Made by a program: the position numbers and the translations under genes. This document shows positions 51,817-60,366 of a stretch of 64,000 bases of DNA, piece by piece. This stretch comes from Clostridia bacterium. Lineage in GTDB: Bacteria > Bacillota > Clostridia > Christensenellales > CAG-138. The stretch's first letter is position 1. Each line of letters opens with the position of its first letter. Location of the stretch: positions 57,618 through 121,617 of the forward strand of contig JAFWMS010000005.1 of assembly GCA_017545535.1 (NCBI GenBank), in the 5' to 3' direction. The notes beneath the pieces are model-generated. The model did not search any database, had not been told where the DNA came from, and saw only the letters and a list, made by a program, of their open reading frames with translations.

Positions 51817-53826
51817 ATGCCATTGAACAGAAAACGCAAGGCCGGCGTGGTGGACGCGCCGGAAATGAAGCCCAAGCATGAGCGGGGCGAGTTCGACGTG
51901 GTCTCCCAGGAGGAAGTGGACGAGATCATGAAGAACTACGATCCGGAAAGCAACGTCCGGATCTGGTCCGGCTGGCAGGAATACGCCGTAAAGGGGATCC
52001 TGGCCGCCTTCTCTGTGTACACCATCTACGTCACCCTTTTCGCCACTCTTTTGGACCAGGTCCGCTTGCCCAGCTTCGTGGGCCTGGGCATCCTGATGGG
52101 CTATCTGGTGTACCCCGCCAGGAAGGGCAAGCAGAAGATCAACCACATCCCCTGGTATGACTGGATCATCATGATCCTGGGCACGGCCGCCTTCTTCTAT
52201 TTCGTGTTCAACGCCCAGGCCATCATCAAGCAGGGCATCTACTTCGCCTGGTATGAGTACGTCATCGGCGCCATCGGCATTCTGGCCCTGGCGGAGCTGT
52301 GCCGCCGCAGCGTGGGCATCCCCATCCTGTGCGTCGCCGCCTTCTTCGTCTGCTACGCCCTCTACTTCTTCTCCCAGAAGCTGGGCTTCGTGGGCGCTTT
52401 GAAGACCATGATCTACCGGCTGTTCTACACCACCACCGGCATCTTCACCACGCCCATCGACGTGTGCTCCAAGTACATCGCCGTGTTCATCATCTTCGGC
52501 GCCTTCCTGGAGCGGACCGGCATCTCCGACTTCTTCATCCAGCTGGCCAACTCCCTGGCCGGTTCCGCCAGCGGCGGTCCCGCCAAGGTGGCGGTCATCT
52601 CCTCCGCCCTGTGCGGCATGGTGTCCGGCTCCTCCGTGGGCAACACCGTGACCACCGGCTCCGTGACCATCCCCATGATGAAGAAGACCGGCTACCGGCC
52701 TGAGTTCGCCGGCGCCGTGGAAGCGGCTGCCTCCACCGGCGGCCAGATCATGCCCCCCGTCATGGGCGCGGCGGCCTTCCTGATGATCGACTACGTGGGC
52801 GTGCCCTACTCCAGCATCATCGTCCGGGCCATCCTGCCCGCGGCGCTATACTTCATGGGCATCTTCATCGCCGTCCATCTGGAAGCCAAGCGCACCGGCC
52901 TTCGCGGCATCCCCAAGGATCAGCTGCCCCAGTTCTCCAAGCTCATCAAGAAAGCTTATCTGCTGCTGCCGCTCATCATCCTGGTGGTGATGGTGTCCAT
53001 GAACCTGAAGACCATGGCTTTCTCCGCCGCCACAGCCATCGTGGCCTGCATCGTGGTGAGCCTGTTCAATAAGGAAAACCGGATCACCCCCATGAAGTTC
53101 TTCGATGCCCTGGCCAACGGCGGCAAGAGCTGCATCTCCATCATCGCGGCCTGCGGTATCGCGGGCTGCGTGGCGGGCTGTATCGCCATGACGGGCCTCG
53201 CGTCCCAGATCATCTCCTTCATCATCCGCATCGCCGGGGATAAGCTGATCATCGCCCTGTTCTTCACCATGCTCTGCTGCATCGTGTTGGGCATGGGCGT
53301 GCCCACCACGGCCAACTACTGCATCATGGCTTCCACCTGCGCCCCCATTCTCATCAAGATGGGCGTGCCCACCATCGCCGCCCACTTCTTCGTGTTCTAC
53401 TTCGGCATCGTGGCCGACATCACCCCCCCCGTGGCCCTGGCGGCCTACGCGGGCTCGGCCATCGCCAAGTCCGATCCCATGAAGACAGGCGTCAACGCCA
53501 CGCGGCTGGCTATCGCCGCGTTCATCGTGCCCTATATCTTCGCCATGGATCCCACCATGATGTTCGTGGGCGTGGAGCACTGGTATCAGATCGTGCTCAT
53601 CTGCATCACCTCCGTCATCGGCATCTACGGCGTGGCCTCGGGTCTGGCGGGCTTCACCTTCACCAACATGGCCTGGTATGTGCGTATCCTGGCCATCGTG
53701 GGCGGTTTGCTGCTGCTGGCCCCCTCCACCTGGACCGATATCGCGGGCCTGGTGGTTGTTGCCGGCGTGGTCATCCTCCAGTACCTGCTCTCCAAGAAGA
53801 ACGCGCCCACGCCCGCCAAGGCGTAA
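51817..53826 (+). CDS. TRAP transporter fused 4TM/12TM permease
   Basis: This 669-residue protein with about 15-16 TM helices joins the small and large TRAP membrane subunits, as is usual with TAXI receptors. Seen are the large-subunit motifs AVISSALCGMVSGSSVGNTV, EAAASTGGQIMPPVMGAAAFL, VLGMGVPTTANYCIMAS and VADITPPVALAAYAGSAIA. An N-terminal cytosolic stretch of about 50 charged residues precedes the first helix. It uses a sodium or proton gradient to import the ligand of the receptor at 50697. ATCGGAGGAAAG precedes the ATG. Terminator at 53844. Confidence 0.94.
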   Translation: MPLNRKRKAGVVDAPEMKPKHERGEFDVVSQEEVDEIMKNYDPESNVRIWSGWQEYAVKGILAAFSVYTIYVTLFATLLDQVRLPSFVGLGILMGYLVYPARKGKQKINHIPWYDWIIMILGTAAFFYFVFNAQAIIKQGIYFAWYEYVIGAIGILALAELCRRSVGIPILCVAAFFVCYALYFFSQKLGFVGALKTMIYRLFYTTTGIFTTPIDVCSKYIAVFIIFGAFLERTGISDFFIQLANSLAGSASGGPAKVAVISSALCGMVSGSSVGNTVTTGSVTIPMMKKTGYRPEFAGAVEAAASTGGQIMPPVMGAAAFLMIDYVGVPYSSIIVRAILPAALYFMGIFIAVHLEAKRTGLRGIPKDQLPQFSKLIKKAYLLLPLIILVVMVSMNLKTMAFSAATAIVACIVVSLFNKENRITPMKFFDALANGGKSCISIIAACGIAGCVAGCIAMTGLASQIISFIIRIAGDKLIIALFFTMLCCIVLGMGVPTTANYCIMASTCAPILIKMGVPTIAAHFFVFYFGIVADITPPVALAAYAGSAIAKSDPMKTGVNATRLAIAAFIVPYIFAMDPTMMFVGVEHWYQIVLICITSVIGIYGVASGLAGFTFTNMAWYVRILAIVGGLLLLAPSTWTDIAGLVVVAGVVILQYLLSKKNAPTPAKA

Positions 53827-53843
53827 GGCCTTCCCTTCGAGCC

Positions 53844-53875
53844 AAAGCCGGGATCATCCCGGCTTTTTTTCTTTT
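53844..53875 (+). terminator. Terminator of the TAXI-TRAP operon
   Basis: AAAGCCGGGAT-CA-TCCCGGCTTT followed by TTTTCTTTT. Confidence 0.9.
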
Positions 53876-53913
53876 GGACTTGTTAATATTTTGTCCCATT
53901 TGCCGGTCGTTCC

Positions 53914-53942
53914 TTGACGAACGGGCGGCCTTGGGGTACAAT
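53914..53942 (+). promoter_or_regulatory. Near-leaderless promoter of the DUF368 gene
   Basis: TTGACG (53914-53919), 17 nt, TACAAT (53937-53942), then only 9 nt (GGCGGGGCT) to the ATG. Transcription would start 0-3 nt before the ATG. Confidence 0.7.
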
Positions 53943-53951
53943 GGCGGGGCT

Positions 53952-54839
53952 ATGAAATACGTGATCGCAATATTAAAAGGTATCCTCGTGGGCTTGGCGG
54001 TGCTGATCCCCGGGGTCAGCGGCGGGTCCATGATCATGACCATGGGCATCTATGAACAGGCCGTCTCCATCACCAGCCGGGACAGGAAAGTCCGGCGGGC
54101 GGCTATCGTCTTTCTGATCCCCTACGGCATCGGCATCGTGGTGGGCATCCTGGGCCTGTCCTTCGTCATCAAGTGGCTCATGGAGCGCTTTCTCTTCGAA
54201 ACCGCCCTGTGCTTTATCGGCATGATTTTGGGGAGCCTGCCCATGCTCTATAAGAAGGTGAAGGGGGAGAAATTCTCCCCGGTGGGCGCGATCCTCTTTG
54301 TGCTGATGGTGGTCATCATGATCGCCCTGCCCCACCTGTCCGGCGGGGCCACCGGCGAAAGCCATCTCACCGTCGGCGTGGGGGGCGCCCTCATGGCCCT
54401 GATCCTGGGCTTCATCGGTGCGGGCACCATGATCGTGCCGGGCATCTCCGGCTCCATGGTCATGCTGGTGCTGGGCTACTATAACGACATCATCGGTCAC
54501 ATCACGGGCCTGAAGGACATCGTCAAGGGCGGCCTCTCCGGGGCCGCCATCCCCTGGGACCACGTGTTCGCCCTGGGCTTCTTCGCCATCGGCGCCCTCA
54601 TCGGGCTTTTGCTGGTGAGCCGGTGGATCAAGTGGCTCCTGGGCCATCATCCCGTCCCCACCTACTATGCCATCATGGGCCTGATGCTGGCTTCCCCCTA
54701 CCCCATCTTCATCAAGTCCGGCCTGGACTTCTCCGCCATGGGCGCGGGGCACATCATCGCGGGCTGCGTCACCCTGGTCCTGGGCTTTGCATTGGCCCTG
54801 TTCCTGGACCGGCAAGGGGAGAAGGCCGAACAGGCTTGA
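53952..54839 (+). CDS. DUF368 (PopT-like) polyprenyl-phosphate translocase
   Basis: This 295-residue membrane protein has about eight hydrophobic helices and the duplicated family motif GLAVLIPGVSGGS (near 14-26) and TMIVPGISGSM (near 157-167). DUF368 proteins (PopT) return undecaprenyl phosphate to the cytosolic leaflet for cell-wall precursor synthesis. The PAP2 phosphatase at 3388 could act on the same lipid pool. The ATG lies 9 nt after the -10 box; the G-rich stretch between is too close to serve as a normal ribosome site. Its last codons contain the -35 box of the thiT promoter. Confidence 0.88.
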   Translation: MKYVIAILKGILVGLAVLIPGVSGGSMIMTMGIYEQAVSITSRDRKVRRAAIVFLIPYGIGIVVGILGLSFVIKWLMERFLFETALCFIGMILGSLPMLYKKVKGEKFSPVGAILFVLMVVIMIALPHLSGGATGESHLTVGVGGALMALILGFIGAGTMIVPGISGSMVMLVLGYYNDIIGHITGLKDIVKGGLSGAAIPWDHVFALGFFAIGALIGLLLVSRWIKWLLGHHPVPTYYAIMGLMLASPYPIFIKSGLDFSAMGAGHIIAGCVTLVLGFALALFLDRQGEKAEQA

Positions 54840-54864
54840 CAAACATATAAAAACCGTCTATACT
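54836..54864 (+). promoter_or_regulatory. thiT promoter
   Basis: Perfect TTGACA (54836-54841), 17 nt, TATACT (54859-54864). The -35 box overlaps the stop codon of the DUF368 gene. Confidence 0.85.
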
Positions 54865-54873
54865 TCCTTTTGA

Positions 54874-54955
54874 TCGCAGGGGCGACTGATGTTCGCATCA
54901 GCCTGAGAAGTACCCTTGGAACCTGTTGGGTAATGCCATCGGAGGAAGCGACGCA
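54874..54955 (+). promoter_or_regulatory. TPP (THI-box) riboswitch
   Basis: The conserved blocks are present in order: CAGGGGCGACTGATG, CAGCCTGAGAAGTACCC, GGAACCTGTTGGGTAATGCC and GGAGGAAGCG. They form the thiamine pyrophosphate aptamer, with the pyrimidine-sensor CTGAGA and the pyrophosphate-sensor helix. It begins about 10 nt after the -10 box and precedes thiT. Confidence 0.95.
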
Positions 54956-54967
54956 TATGCGCAAAGT

Positions 54968-55004
54968 ATCCGTGCCGTTGCCCGACGGCGCGGATTTTTG
55001 TTTT
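54968..55004 (+). terminator. Riboswitch expression-platform terminator
   Basis: ATCCG-T-GCCGT / ACGGC-G-CGGAT hairpin with loop TGCCCG, followed by TTTTGTTTT, lying between the TPP aptamer and the thiT ribosome site (AGGAGG). TPP binding should favour this stop. Confidence 0.85.
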
Positions 55005-55017
55005 AGGAGGTTGAAAA

Positions 55018-55584
55018 ATGAAAAAGTTCACTTCGAGACAGCTGGTGGAAAGCGCCATCATGGTGGCCGTCGCCACGGTGCTGAGCCTGGTCAAGATCGA
55101 CCTGCCCTTTGGGGGCGGTGTCACCATCGCCAGCATGCTGCCCATCATCCTCATCAGCCACCGGTACGGCTTCAAGTGGGGCCTGTTCACGGCCTTCGTG
55201 TACAGCGTGCTGCAGCTCGTCCTGGGCGTGGACAACGTGGGCTACGCCACCAGCGCCTTCATGGCGGCGGGCGTGGTGGTCCTGGACTACATCCTGGCCT
55301 ATACCGTGCTGGGCCTCTCCGGCGCCTTCGGACAGAGCCGCAAGGCGGTGGCCGTGGGCATCGCGGTCACCTTCTTCCTCCGGTTCGTCTGCCACTTCAT
55401 CACCGGCGTGTGGATCTGGGGCGCCTGGATGCCCGAGGAGTTCATGGGCCTGCCCATGTCCAGCCCCTATATCTACTCCCTGCTGTACAACGGCTGGTAT
55501 ATGCTGGCGGAGCTGATCGTCACGGAGATCGTGGCCATGCTTCTCTACAAGCCCCTGGAGAAATACTTCACCGGCAAGAATTAA
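55018..55584 (+). CDS. thiT: Energy-coupled thiamine transporter ThiT
   Basis: This 188-residue ECF-type S-component has six hydrophobic helices. LVESAIMVAVATVLSLVKI at the start, LPFGGGVTIASMLPIILISH, and the C-terminal GWYMLAELIVTEIVAMLLYK match ThiT. It takes up thiamine with a shared ECF module encoded elsewhere. Control by the TPP riboswitch immediately upstream supports the substrate. AGGAGGTTGAAA precedes the ATG. Confidence 0.95.
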   Translation: MKKFTSRQLVESAIMVAVATVLSLVKIDLPFGGGVTIASMLPIILISHRYGFKWGLFTAFVYSVLQLVLGVDNVGYATSAFMAAGVVVLDYILAYTVLGLSGAFGQSRKAVAVGIAVTFFLRFVCHFITGVWIWGAWMPEEFMGLPMSSPYIYSLLYNGWYMLAELIVTEIVAMLLYKPLEKYFTGKN

Positions 55585-55645
55585 CCCCTTTGCTGCATCC
55601 TTGACAAGTCTTTCCGATACGGTGCAGGATATGGAGGAATATCGT

Positions 55646-55788
55646 ATGAAACGAGCCCTTTGTATCCTGCTTTTTTGCGCCCTGCTGCCGTCCGCCTCGT
55701 CCGTGCCGATCCGTTTTGCCTGATCGGATACGGCGGCCGGATCTGCGTCAACGGCATAGTCGGGGAAATCGACTTTGCCCCCGGTTGA
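55646..55788 (+). pseudogene. Small signal-peptide-like ORF with possible -1 frameshift
   Basis: ATG 55646 after GGAGGAATATC opens a 25-codon frame (MKRALCILLFCALLPSASS...) that ends at TGA 55721. A -1 shift at the TTTT run (55714-55717) would continue FCLIGYGGRICVNGIVGE and stop at 55786, giving 47 residues. A TTGACA (55601) lies upstream, but no good -10 was found. It sits between thiT and tldD. It could be a decayed exported peptide gene, a short real peptide, or chance. I cannot assign a family. Confidence 0.3.
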
Positions 55789-55900
55789 GGGGATTTTTTG
55801 TGAACTCAACGGCTGGGTGATTCCACAACCGGGAAAAATATGGTACACTGAGCAGGACACAGACGGCGACGGCCGTCAATCCAAATAAAGGAGCGTGCAG

Positions 55901-57292
55901 ATGATACAGGATCTCTTGACGAACAAAAAGAATCTGTTTGCCTCGGGCGCCAACACGGAGCTTCGGGCCCAGCGGAATTTGAACCGGCGGGCCGTGCTCC
56001 TGAACGGGTCGCTGGTGGGCAACGTGCGGACGGAGCAATTCGGCGTATCCGCCCGGGTGTACGAGAACGGCGTCTACGGCTTTTCCTCCACGGCGGAGTA
56101 TACCGACGAGACCGTGAAGGACGTGCTGCGGGCGGCCAGCGAGAACGCGGCGTTCCTGGCGAAGCATGCCGGCAAGGGCAAGGGGCCCCACAAGGCCATG
56201 GCCCCGAACCGGATCGCCACCGCCTACGATCTCAACGACGTGGAGCAGCGGACCTATATCGAGTTCGCCCAGGCTCTGGACAACTACATCGCCGGGAAAT
56301 ATCCCGATCTGGTGAGCCGGACCGTGGTGGTCACCGCCGACTCCATGGAAAAGCTCCTGTGTGTCAGCAACGGCTGCGACGGCCACAGCGTCCTCCCCCG
56401 GAGCTACATCTACGTGATGATGACCGCCATGGGCGCCGACGGCAAGCCCGTGGAGCTGTACAAGGTGGTGGGCGGCGGCTACGGCACCTTCGATAAGAAC
56501 TACACGAAGCCCGAGGACTGCTTCGCCGAGATCGACGGCCTCTACGACCGGATCCAGCAGAAGGCCAAGGACGGCGTCTATCCCGACGCCGGGAACAAGA
56601 CCGTGATCCTGGGGGGCATCCTCTCCGGAATGCTGGCCCACGAGGCCGTGGGCCACACCGTGGAAGCGGACCTGGTCATCGGCGGGTCCGTGGCAGGGCC
56701 CTGCCTGAACAAGCGGGTGGGCAGCGATCTGGTGAACCTGGTGGACTACGCCCACACCGCCTTCGGCAAGCCCACACCCCTGCCCATCTATGTGGACGAC
56801 GAGGGCACCGCCGCCACCGACGCGGTCCTGATCAAGGACGGTATCCTGGTGGGGTATATGAACAACCGGGAGAGCGCCGAGCGATTCGACATGGTCCCCA
56901 CGGGCAACGCCCGGGCGTATCTCTTCTCCGACGAGCCCCTCATCCGCATGCGCAACACCGCCGTGCTGCCGGGTAAGTCCAAGCTCAGCGACATGATCGC
57001 CTCCATCGACGACGGATACTACCTGCTGGACACCAACAACGGCCAGGCGGACACCACAGGCGAGTTCATGTTCGGCGTCACCTTCGGCTACGAGATCAAG
57101 AAGGGCAAGCTGGCCAGGCCGCTCCTGGACACCACTATCTCCGGCGTGGCCTTCGACATGCTCAAGACCGTGGACATGATCTCGGACGAAATGATCTGGG
57201 CCAGCTCCGGCATGTGCGGCAAGAAGCAGCCCATGCCCGTGGGCATGGGTGGACCGGCCATCAAGTGCCGGGTGACCATCGGCGGACGATAA
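55901..57292 (+). CDS. tldD: TldD-family metallopeptidase subunit
   Basis: This 463-residue protein has the metal site HEAVGH near residues 247-252, the N-terminal fold ELRAQRNLNRRAVLLNGSLVGN, DDEGTAATDAVLIKDG, NARAYLFSDEPLIRMRNT and the C-terminal GGPAIKCRVTIGG. TldD works with TldE (PmbA) as a heterodimer that degrades unfolded peptides and removes leaders of some modified peptides. TAAAGGAG precedes ATG 55901. The transcript probably starts from TTCCAC-17-TACACT (55821-55849). It is 13 nt from tldE. Confidence 0.93.
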   Translation: MIQDLLTNKKNLFASGANTELRAQRNLNRRAVLLNGSLVGNVRTEQFGVSARVYENGVYGFSSTAEYTDETVKDVLRAASENAAFLAKHAGKGKGPHKAMAPNRIATAYDLNDVEQRTYIEFAQALDNYIAGKYPDLVSRTVVVTADSMEKLLCVSNGCDGHSVLPRSYIYVMMTAMGADGKPVELYKVVGGGYGTFDKNYTKPEDCFAEIDGLYDRIQQKAKDGVYPDAGNKTVILGGILSGMLAHEAVGHTVEADLVIGGSVAGPCLNKRVGSDLVNLVDYAHTAFGKPTPLPIYVDDEGTAATDAVLIKDGILVGYMNNRESAERFDMVPTGNARAYLFSDEPLIRMRNTAVLPGKSKLSDMIASIDDGYYLLDTNNGQADTTGEFMFGVTFGYEIKKGKLARPLLDTTISGVAFDMLKTVDMISDEMIWASSGMCGKKQPMPVGMGGPAIKCRVTIGGR

Positions 57293-57305
57293 GGAGGGAA
57301 AAGCC

Positions 57306-58607
57306 ATGATCGAAACTTTGAAGAAAACGGCCCAGGCGGCGGTGGCCGCCCTGCAGGACGCCGGCGCGGACAAGGCCCAGGCCAACGTGTCCTATACCGT
57401 CACCCATGAATTCAACGTGGACGGAGGCGAGTTCAGCCTCTTCCGCACCCTGTTCGACAAGCAGCTGGCCATGACCGCTATCCAGGGCGGCAAAAAGGGC
57501 ACCGTGGCCCAGAATCGGTACGACGAAAAGACCATCGCCGAGAGCGCCAAGGCGTGTCTGGAGGCCGCGGCCTCGGCCCAGCCTGACGAGAACTGGGACT
57601 TTGCGCACGTTTCCCAAAACGAGGACTTCGTGCTGGGGCAGGTGAAGCCCGACACGGATAAGCTCTTCTTCCGCTGTCAGGAGCTCATGGCGTCGGTGAA
57701 GGAGCGGTTCCCCAAGATCATCATGGAGCAGATGATCGTGGCCCACAAGGAGATCTGCAAGGCCCAGGCCAACTCCTACGGCGTGCTCTTCTCCACCCAC
57801 GAGGGCTGCTACGAGGTCCAGCTCATGTTCTCCGGCCACGACGGCGACAAGGCCTCCTCCTTCTTCGGCAGCGGCGTCATTGCCGACAGCTTGGACAGGC
57901 CCTTCTTGGAGATGGGGTCCCTGGCGGAGGATCTTGAAAACGTCCAGAAGCAGATCGAGACCACCGGCGTCTCCGGCAAGTTCGAGGGCACCATGGTGGT
58001 CATGCCCGGATGCCTGGGGTCCCTGTTCTATTCCCTGCTCTCCGACTTCGCGGGCGAGGGCGGCCTCCTCTCCGGCACCAGCCCCTGGAAGGACAAGCTG
58101 AGGGAAAAAGTGGCGGACGAGCGGATCACCATCAGCCTGGCGCCCCTCGACGAGCGGGTCGTCTGCGGCAACAGGACCACCGGCGAGGGCTTCCGGGCGG
58201 AAAACTTCGATATCATCCAAAACGGCAAGCTGAACGCCTTCTATCTGGGCCTCTACGCCGCCAACAAGCTGAAGCTGCCCCGGGGGAAGAACGACAGCTT
58301 CAACGTGATCGTGGCCCCAGGCGACAAGCCCATCGCGGACATCATCGCCTCCATCGACAAGGGTATCCTGGTGGGTCGGTTCTCCGGTGGCCAGCCGGCC
58401 AGCAACGGCGACTTCTCCGGCGTGGCCAAGAACAGCTTCCTCATCGAAAACGGGAAGATCGGCCCCGCTCTTTCCGAGACCATGGTCTCCGGCAACATGG
58501 CCGACATGCTGAACCGGCTTCGGGCCATCTCCACCGAGCAGGTGGCGGACGGCATGACCGTCCTGCCCTACATGGCCTTCGACGGCATCACCATCTCGGG
58601 CAAGTAA
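57306..58607 (+). CDS. tldE: TldE/PmbA-family subunit
   Basis: This 433-residue partner of TldD has no HExxxH motif, as usual for TldE. Motifs are KAQANVSYTVTHEFNVDGGE, MVVMPGCLGSLFYSLLSDF, NGKLNAFYLGLYAANKL and ISGNMADML-type (VSGNMADMLNRLRAIS). AAGGAGGG precedes the ATG, and close spacing to tldD implies co-translation. Together they form the TldD/E protease. Confidence 0.92.
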   Translation: MIETLKKTAQAAVAALQDAGADKAQANVSYTVTHEFNVDGGEFSLFRTLFDKQLAMTAIQGGKKGTVAQNRYDEKTIAESAKACLEAAASAQPDENWDFAHVSQNEDFVLGQVKPDTDKLFFRCQELMASVKERFPKIIMEQMIVAHKEICKAQANSYGVLFSTHEGCYEVQLMFSGHDGDKASSFFGSGVIADSLDRPFLEMGSLAEDLENVQKQIETTGVSGKFEGTMVVMPGCLGSLFYSLLSDFAGEGGLLSGTSPWKDKLREKVADERITISLAPLDERVVCGNRTTGEGFRAENFDIIQNGKLNAFYLGLYAANKLKLPRGKNDSFNVIVAPGDKPIADIIASIDKGILVGRFSGGQPASNGDFSGVAKNSFLIENGKIGPALSETMVSGNMADMLNRLRAISTEQVADGMTVLPYMAFDGITISGK

Positions 58608-58627
58608 GGCCCAACGCATTCAAAAAC

Positions 58628-58662
58628 GGAGGACGGGGCGACCTGCCCTCCGCTTTTTGCTG
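58628..58662 (+). terminator. Terminator of tldD-tldE
   Basis: CGGAGGACGGGGC...GCCCTCCG hairpin (imperfect) followed by CTTTTTGCTG. Confidence 0.6.
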
Positions 58663-58669
58663 CCGGCTA

Positions 58670-58698
58670 TTGCGATGGAGCGCCGGGTTTGGTATACT
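58670..58698 (+). promoter_or_regulatory. Promoter of the Tim44-like gene
   Basis: TTGCGA (58670-58675), 17 nt, TATACT (58693-58698). Confidence 0.65.
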
Positions 58699-58729
58699 TT
58701 GTCCATAGATGCAGGCAGGGAGGCACGGC

Positions 58730-59416
58730 ATGGAAAGCGTTGGCTTAGGGGGGATCGGGATGATCCTGCTGGTGTTGCTGGTCGGAGGCGGGGTATTCGC
58801 TGTGGTGCGGGCCGTGGTCCGCTCGGTGACCAAGGTGGGGCGTCTGGCTTCCACGGTGACGGATATCATCAAAAAGGCGGACTACGAGGCGGAGACCACG
58901 CCCAAATCGCTGTCCTCCGCCGAGCCACTGCTTCTGGACCGCATCAAGCGGGATTTCCCCGAGTACAATCCGGAGCTGATCCGGCAGCGGGTGGCGAAGG
59001 ACGCCAAGACCTTCTATGAGAGCGCCCAGGCGGGAAAATGCCTCTACGTGGACGGCATCTCGGATCAGCTGCGGGAGCGGCTCGAAAGCTTCTTGCCCCC
59101 GGACGTGGCGGGGCACATTCAGGTCCACAAGGTGGCCCTGGCCGCCTATGACGACGTGTCCGAGGATCGGGTGCTCACCTTCCAGGCGGCCGCCGCCTTC
59201 AAGGACGCCTCCGGCGTCACCCGGCAGCGGCGGCTGATCCTCAAATACCTGGCCGCCTGGTCTACGGACACGGAGACCGGCGTTCGCAAGGCCAACTGCC
59301 CCAACTGCGGCGCGCCCATCCCTGCTGTCGGCGCCAAGGTCTGCCGCTACTGCGGCACCGCCCTGAAGGTCTGGGCCGGCATCGGCTGGCTTCTGACGGA
59401 CCTTAGGGAGGATTGA
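58730..59416 (+). CDS. Tim44-like membrane protein with C-terminal zinc ribbon
   Basis: This 228-residue protein has one TM helix near the start (GMILLVLLVGGGVFAVVRAV, about 10-29), a Tim44-like domain (about 60-190, LLDRIKRDFPEYNPELIRQR and LTFQAAAAFKDASG), and a four-cysteine zinc ribbon (CPNCGAPIPAVGAKVCRYC near 194-212). It is a shorter paralogue of the protein at 41157, without the Gly/Asp-rich loop. GGGAGG lies 7 nt before ATG 58730. It is a single-gene unit. Function unknown; membrane stress is only an analogy. Confidence 0.7.
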   Translation: MESVGLGGIGMILLVLLVGGGVFAVVRAVVRSVTKVGRLASTVTDIIKKADYEAETTPKSLSSAEPLLLDRIKRDFPEYNPELIRQRVAKDAKTFYESAQAGKCLYVDGISDQLRERLESFLPPDVAGHIQVHKVALAAYDDVSEDRVLTFQAAAAFKDASGVTRQRRLILKYLAAWSTDTETGVRKANCPNCGAPIPAVGAKVCRYCGTALKVWAGIGWLLTDLRED

Positions 59417-59423
59417 GGGCGTG

Positions 59424-59510
59424 TTGTTCCTTTTTTCTCTTCGGTGAATAGAAAAGAGAAGCTTGAGAAAAAGCAAGAAAAAGCGAGGGCATTCCCCGCT
59501 TTTTTTGCTG
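59424..59510. repeat. Partial dispersed hairpin repeat and terminator
   Basis: CTTTTTTCTCTTCGGTGAATAGAAAAGAGAAG (59429-59461) resembles the right arm of the dispersed repeat. It is followed by AAAGCG-AGGGCATTCCC-CGCTTTTTTT (59484-59508), a hairpin that can stop both convergent transcripts. Confidence 0.6.
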
Positions 59511-59526
59511 TTGCAGACCGGCTCCT

Positions 59527-60159
59527 TTACAGGTTCTTGCTGGCGTCGATGTAGGAATAGAGGGTGTACTTGCTGATGCCGAAATACTTGCTGATCTTGT
59601 CGCCGCTCTTGGTGACCAGAAAGGCCCCGGCGTTGTTGAGGAACTGGATGGCGGCGATCTTGTCGTCCTTGGTCATGAGGGCCACAGGCTTGCCCACCTT
59701 CGCCACGCTCTGCTCGATGAGGTCGTCCAAAAGCTCGTTCACGTTCTGGGGGATGCTGGTGTCCGCCTTGGGCTCCTCCCCGTGGGTGAGGAGGCTTCCC
59801 ACCGCCTTCTGGGCCATGAGCAGGCTGGTGATGTCGTAATTCACGCAGAAGATGCCGTCCACGCCCCCCTGCTCGTTGCGGATATAGACGGTGCTGGACT
59901 TGACGATCCGCCCGTCGTGGGTCTTCAAAAGATAGCCGGACCGATCCTGCAGATTCTCCGGGTGCTTCTCCTGCATGGCCTCCAGCGCCACACGGGAGGG
60001 GCCGTCCCCTTTTTGCCGATGGGATACGTGCCCGTTTTCGATGGCCACGATGGTGTGCTCCGGGTCCCCGCCCGTCAAATCGTGGACCAGCACCTCACAG
60101 TTCTCGCCGAATTCCTCCGCCAGCGCCTTGGCCAGCCGTCTATAAAAATCAAGGTCCAT
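59527..60159 (-). CDS. YheO-like regulator (PAS-type sensor plus HTH)
   Basis: This 210-residue protein has an N-terminal PAS_6/YheO domain (about 1-125: ENCEVLVHDLTG, HTIVAIENGHVSHR, VDGIFCVNYDIT) and a C-terminal HTH_22 (about 165-205: VTKSGDKISKYFGISKYTLYSYI). YheO-type regulators sense small metabolites; the target is unknown. It has its own promoter and faces away from the DUF1292 gene. Confidence 0.88.
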   Translation of the reverse strand: MDLDFYRRLAKALAEEFGENCEVLVHDLTGGDPEHTIVAIENGHVSHRQKGDGPSRVALEAMQEKHPENLQDRSGYLLKTHDGRIVKSSTVYIRNEQGGVDGIFCVNYDITSLLMAQKAVGSLLTHGEEPKADTSIPQNVNELLDDLIEQSVAKVGKPVALMTKDDKIAAIQFLNNAGAFLVTKSGDKISKYFGISKYTLYSYIDASKNL

Positions 60160-60205
60160 ATCAAATTCCTTTCCGAATAAAGGGAAACAGTCTTCTTATA
60201 TTATT

Positions 60206-60234
60206 ATGATATAGAAAAAAGTGAGGGATTTCAA
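60206..60234 (-). promoter_or_regulatory. Promoter of the YheO-like gene
   Basis: Minus strand TTGAAA (60234-60229), 17 nt, TATCAT (60211-60206), 47 nt before the ATG. Confidence 0.65.
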
Positions 60235-60305
60235 CTGTTTTTTGCGATTTGGCAAAAAAAGCCCCCCCGTCGGCGGCGGCCGCCCCGAAAATGCGAAAGT
60301 GGCTA

Positions 60306-60334
60306 TTGAAAAATGCGGCGGGATAGGGTAGAAT
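60306..60334 (+). promoter_or_regulatory. Promoter of the DUF1292 gene
   Basis: TTGAAA (60306-60311), 17 nt, TAGAAT (60329-60334). Together with the minus-strand promoter at 60206-60234 it accounts for the 207-nt gap between the genes. Confidence 0.7.
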
Positions 60335-60366
60335 ATCCCCATCTTAGAGGAAAAGGAGACATACCT

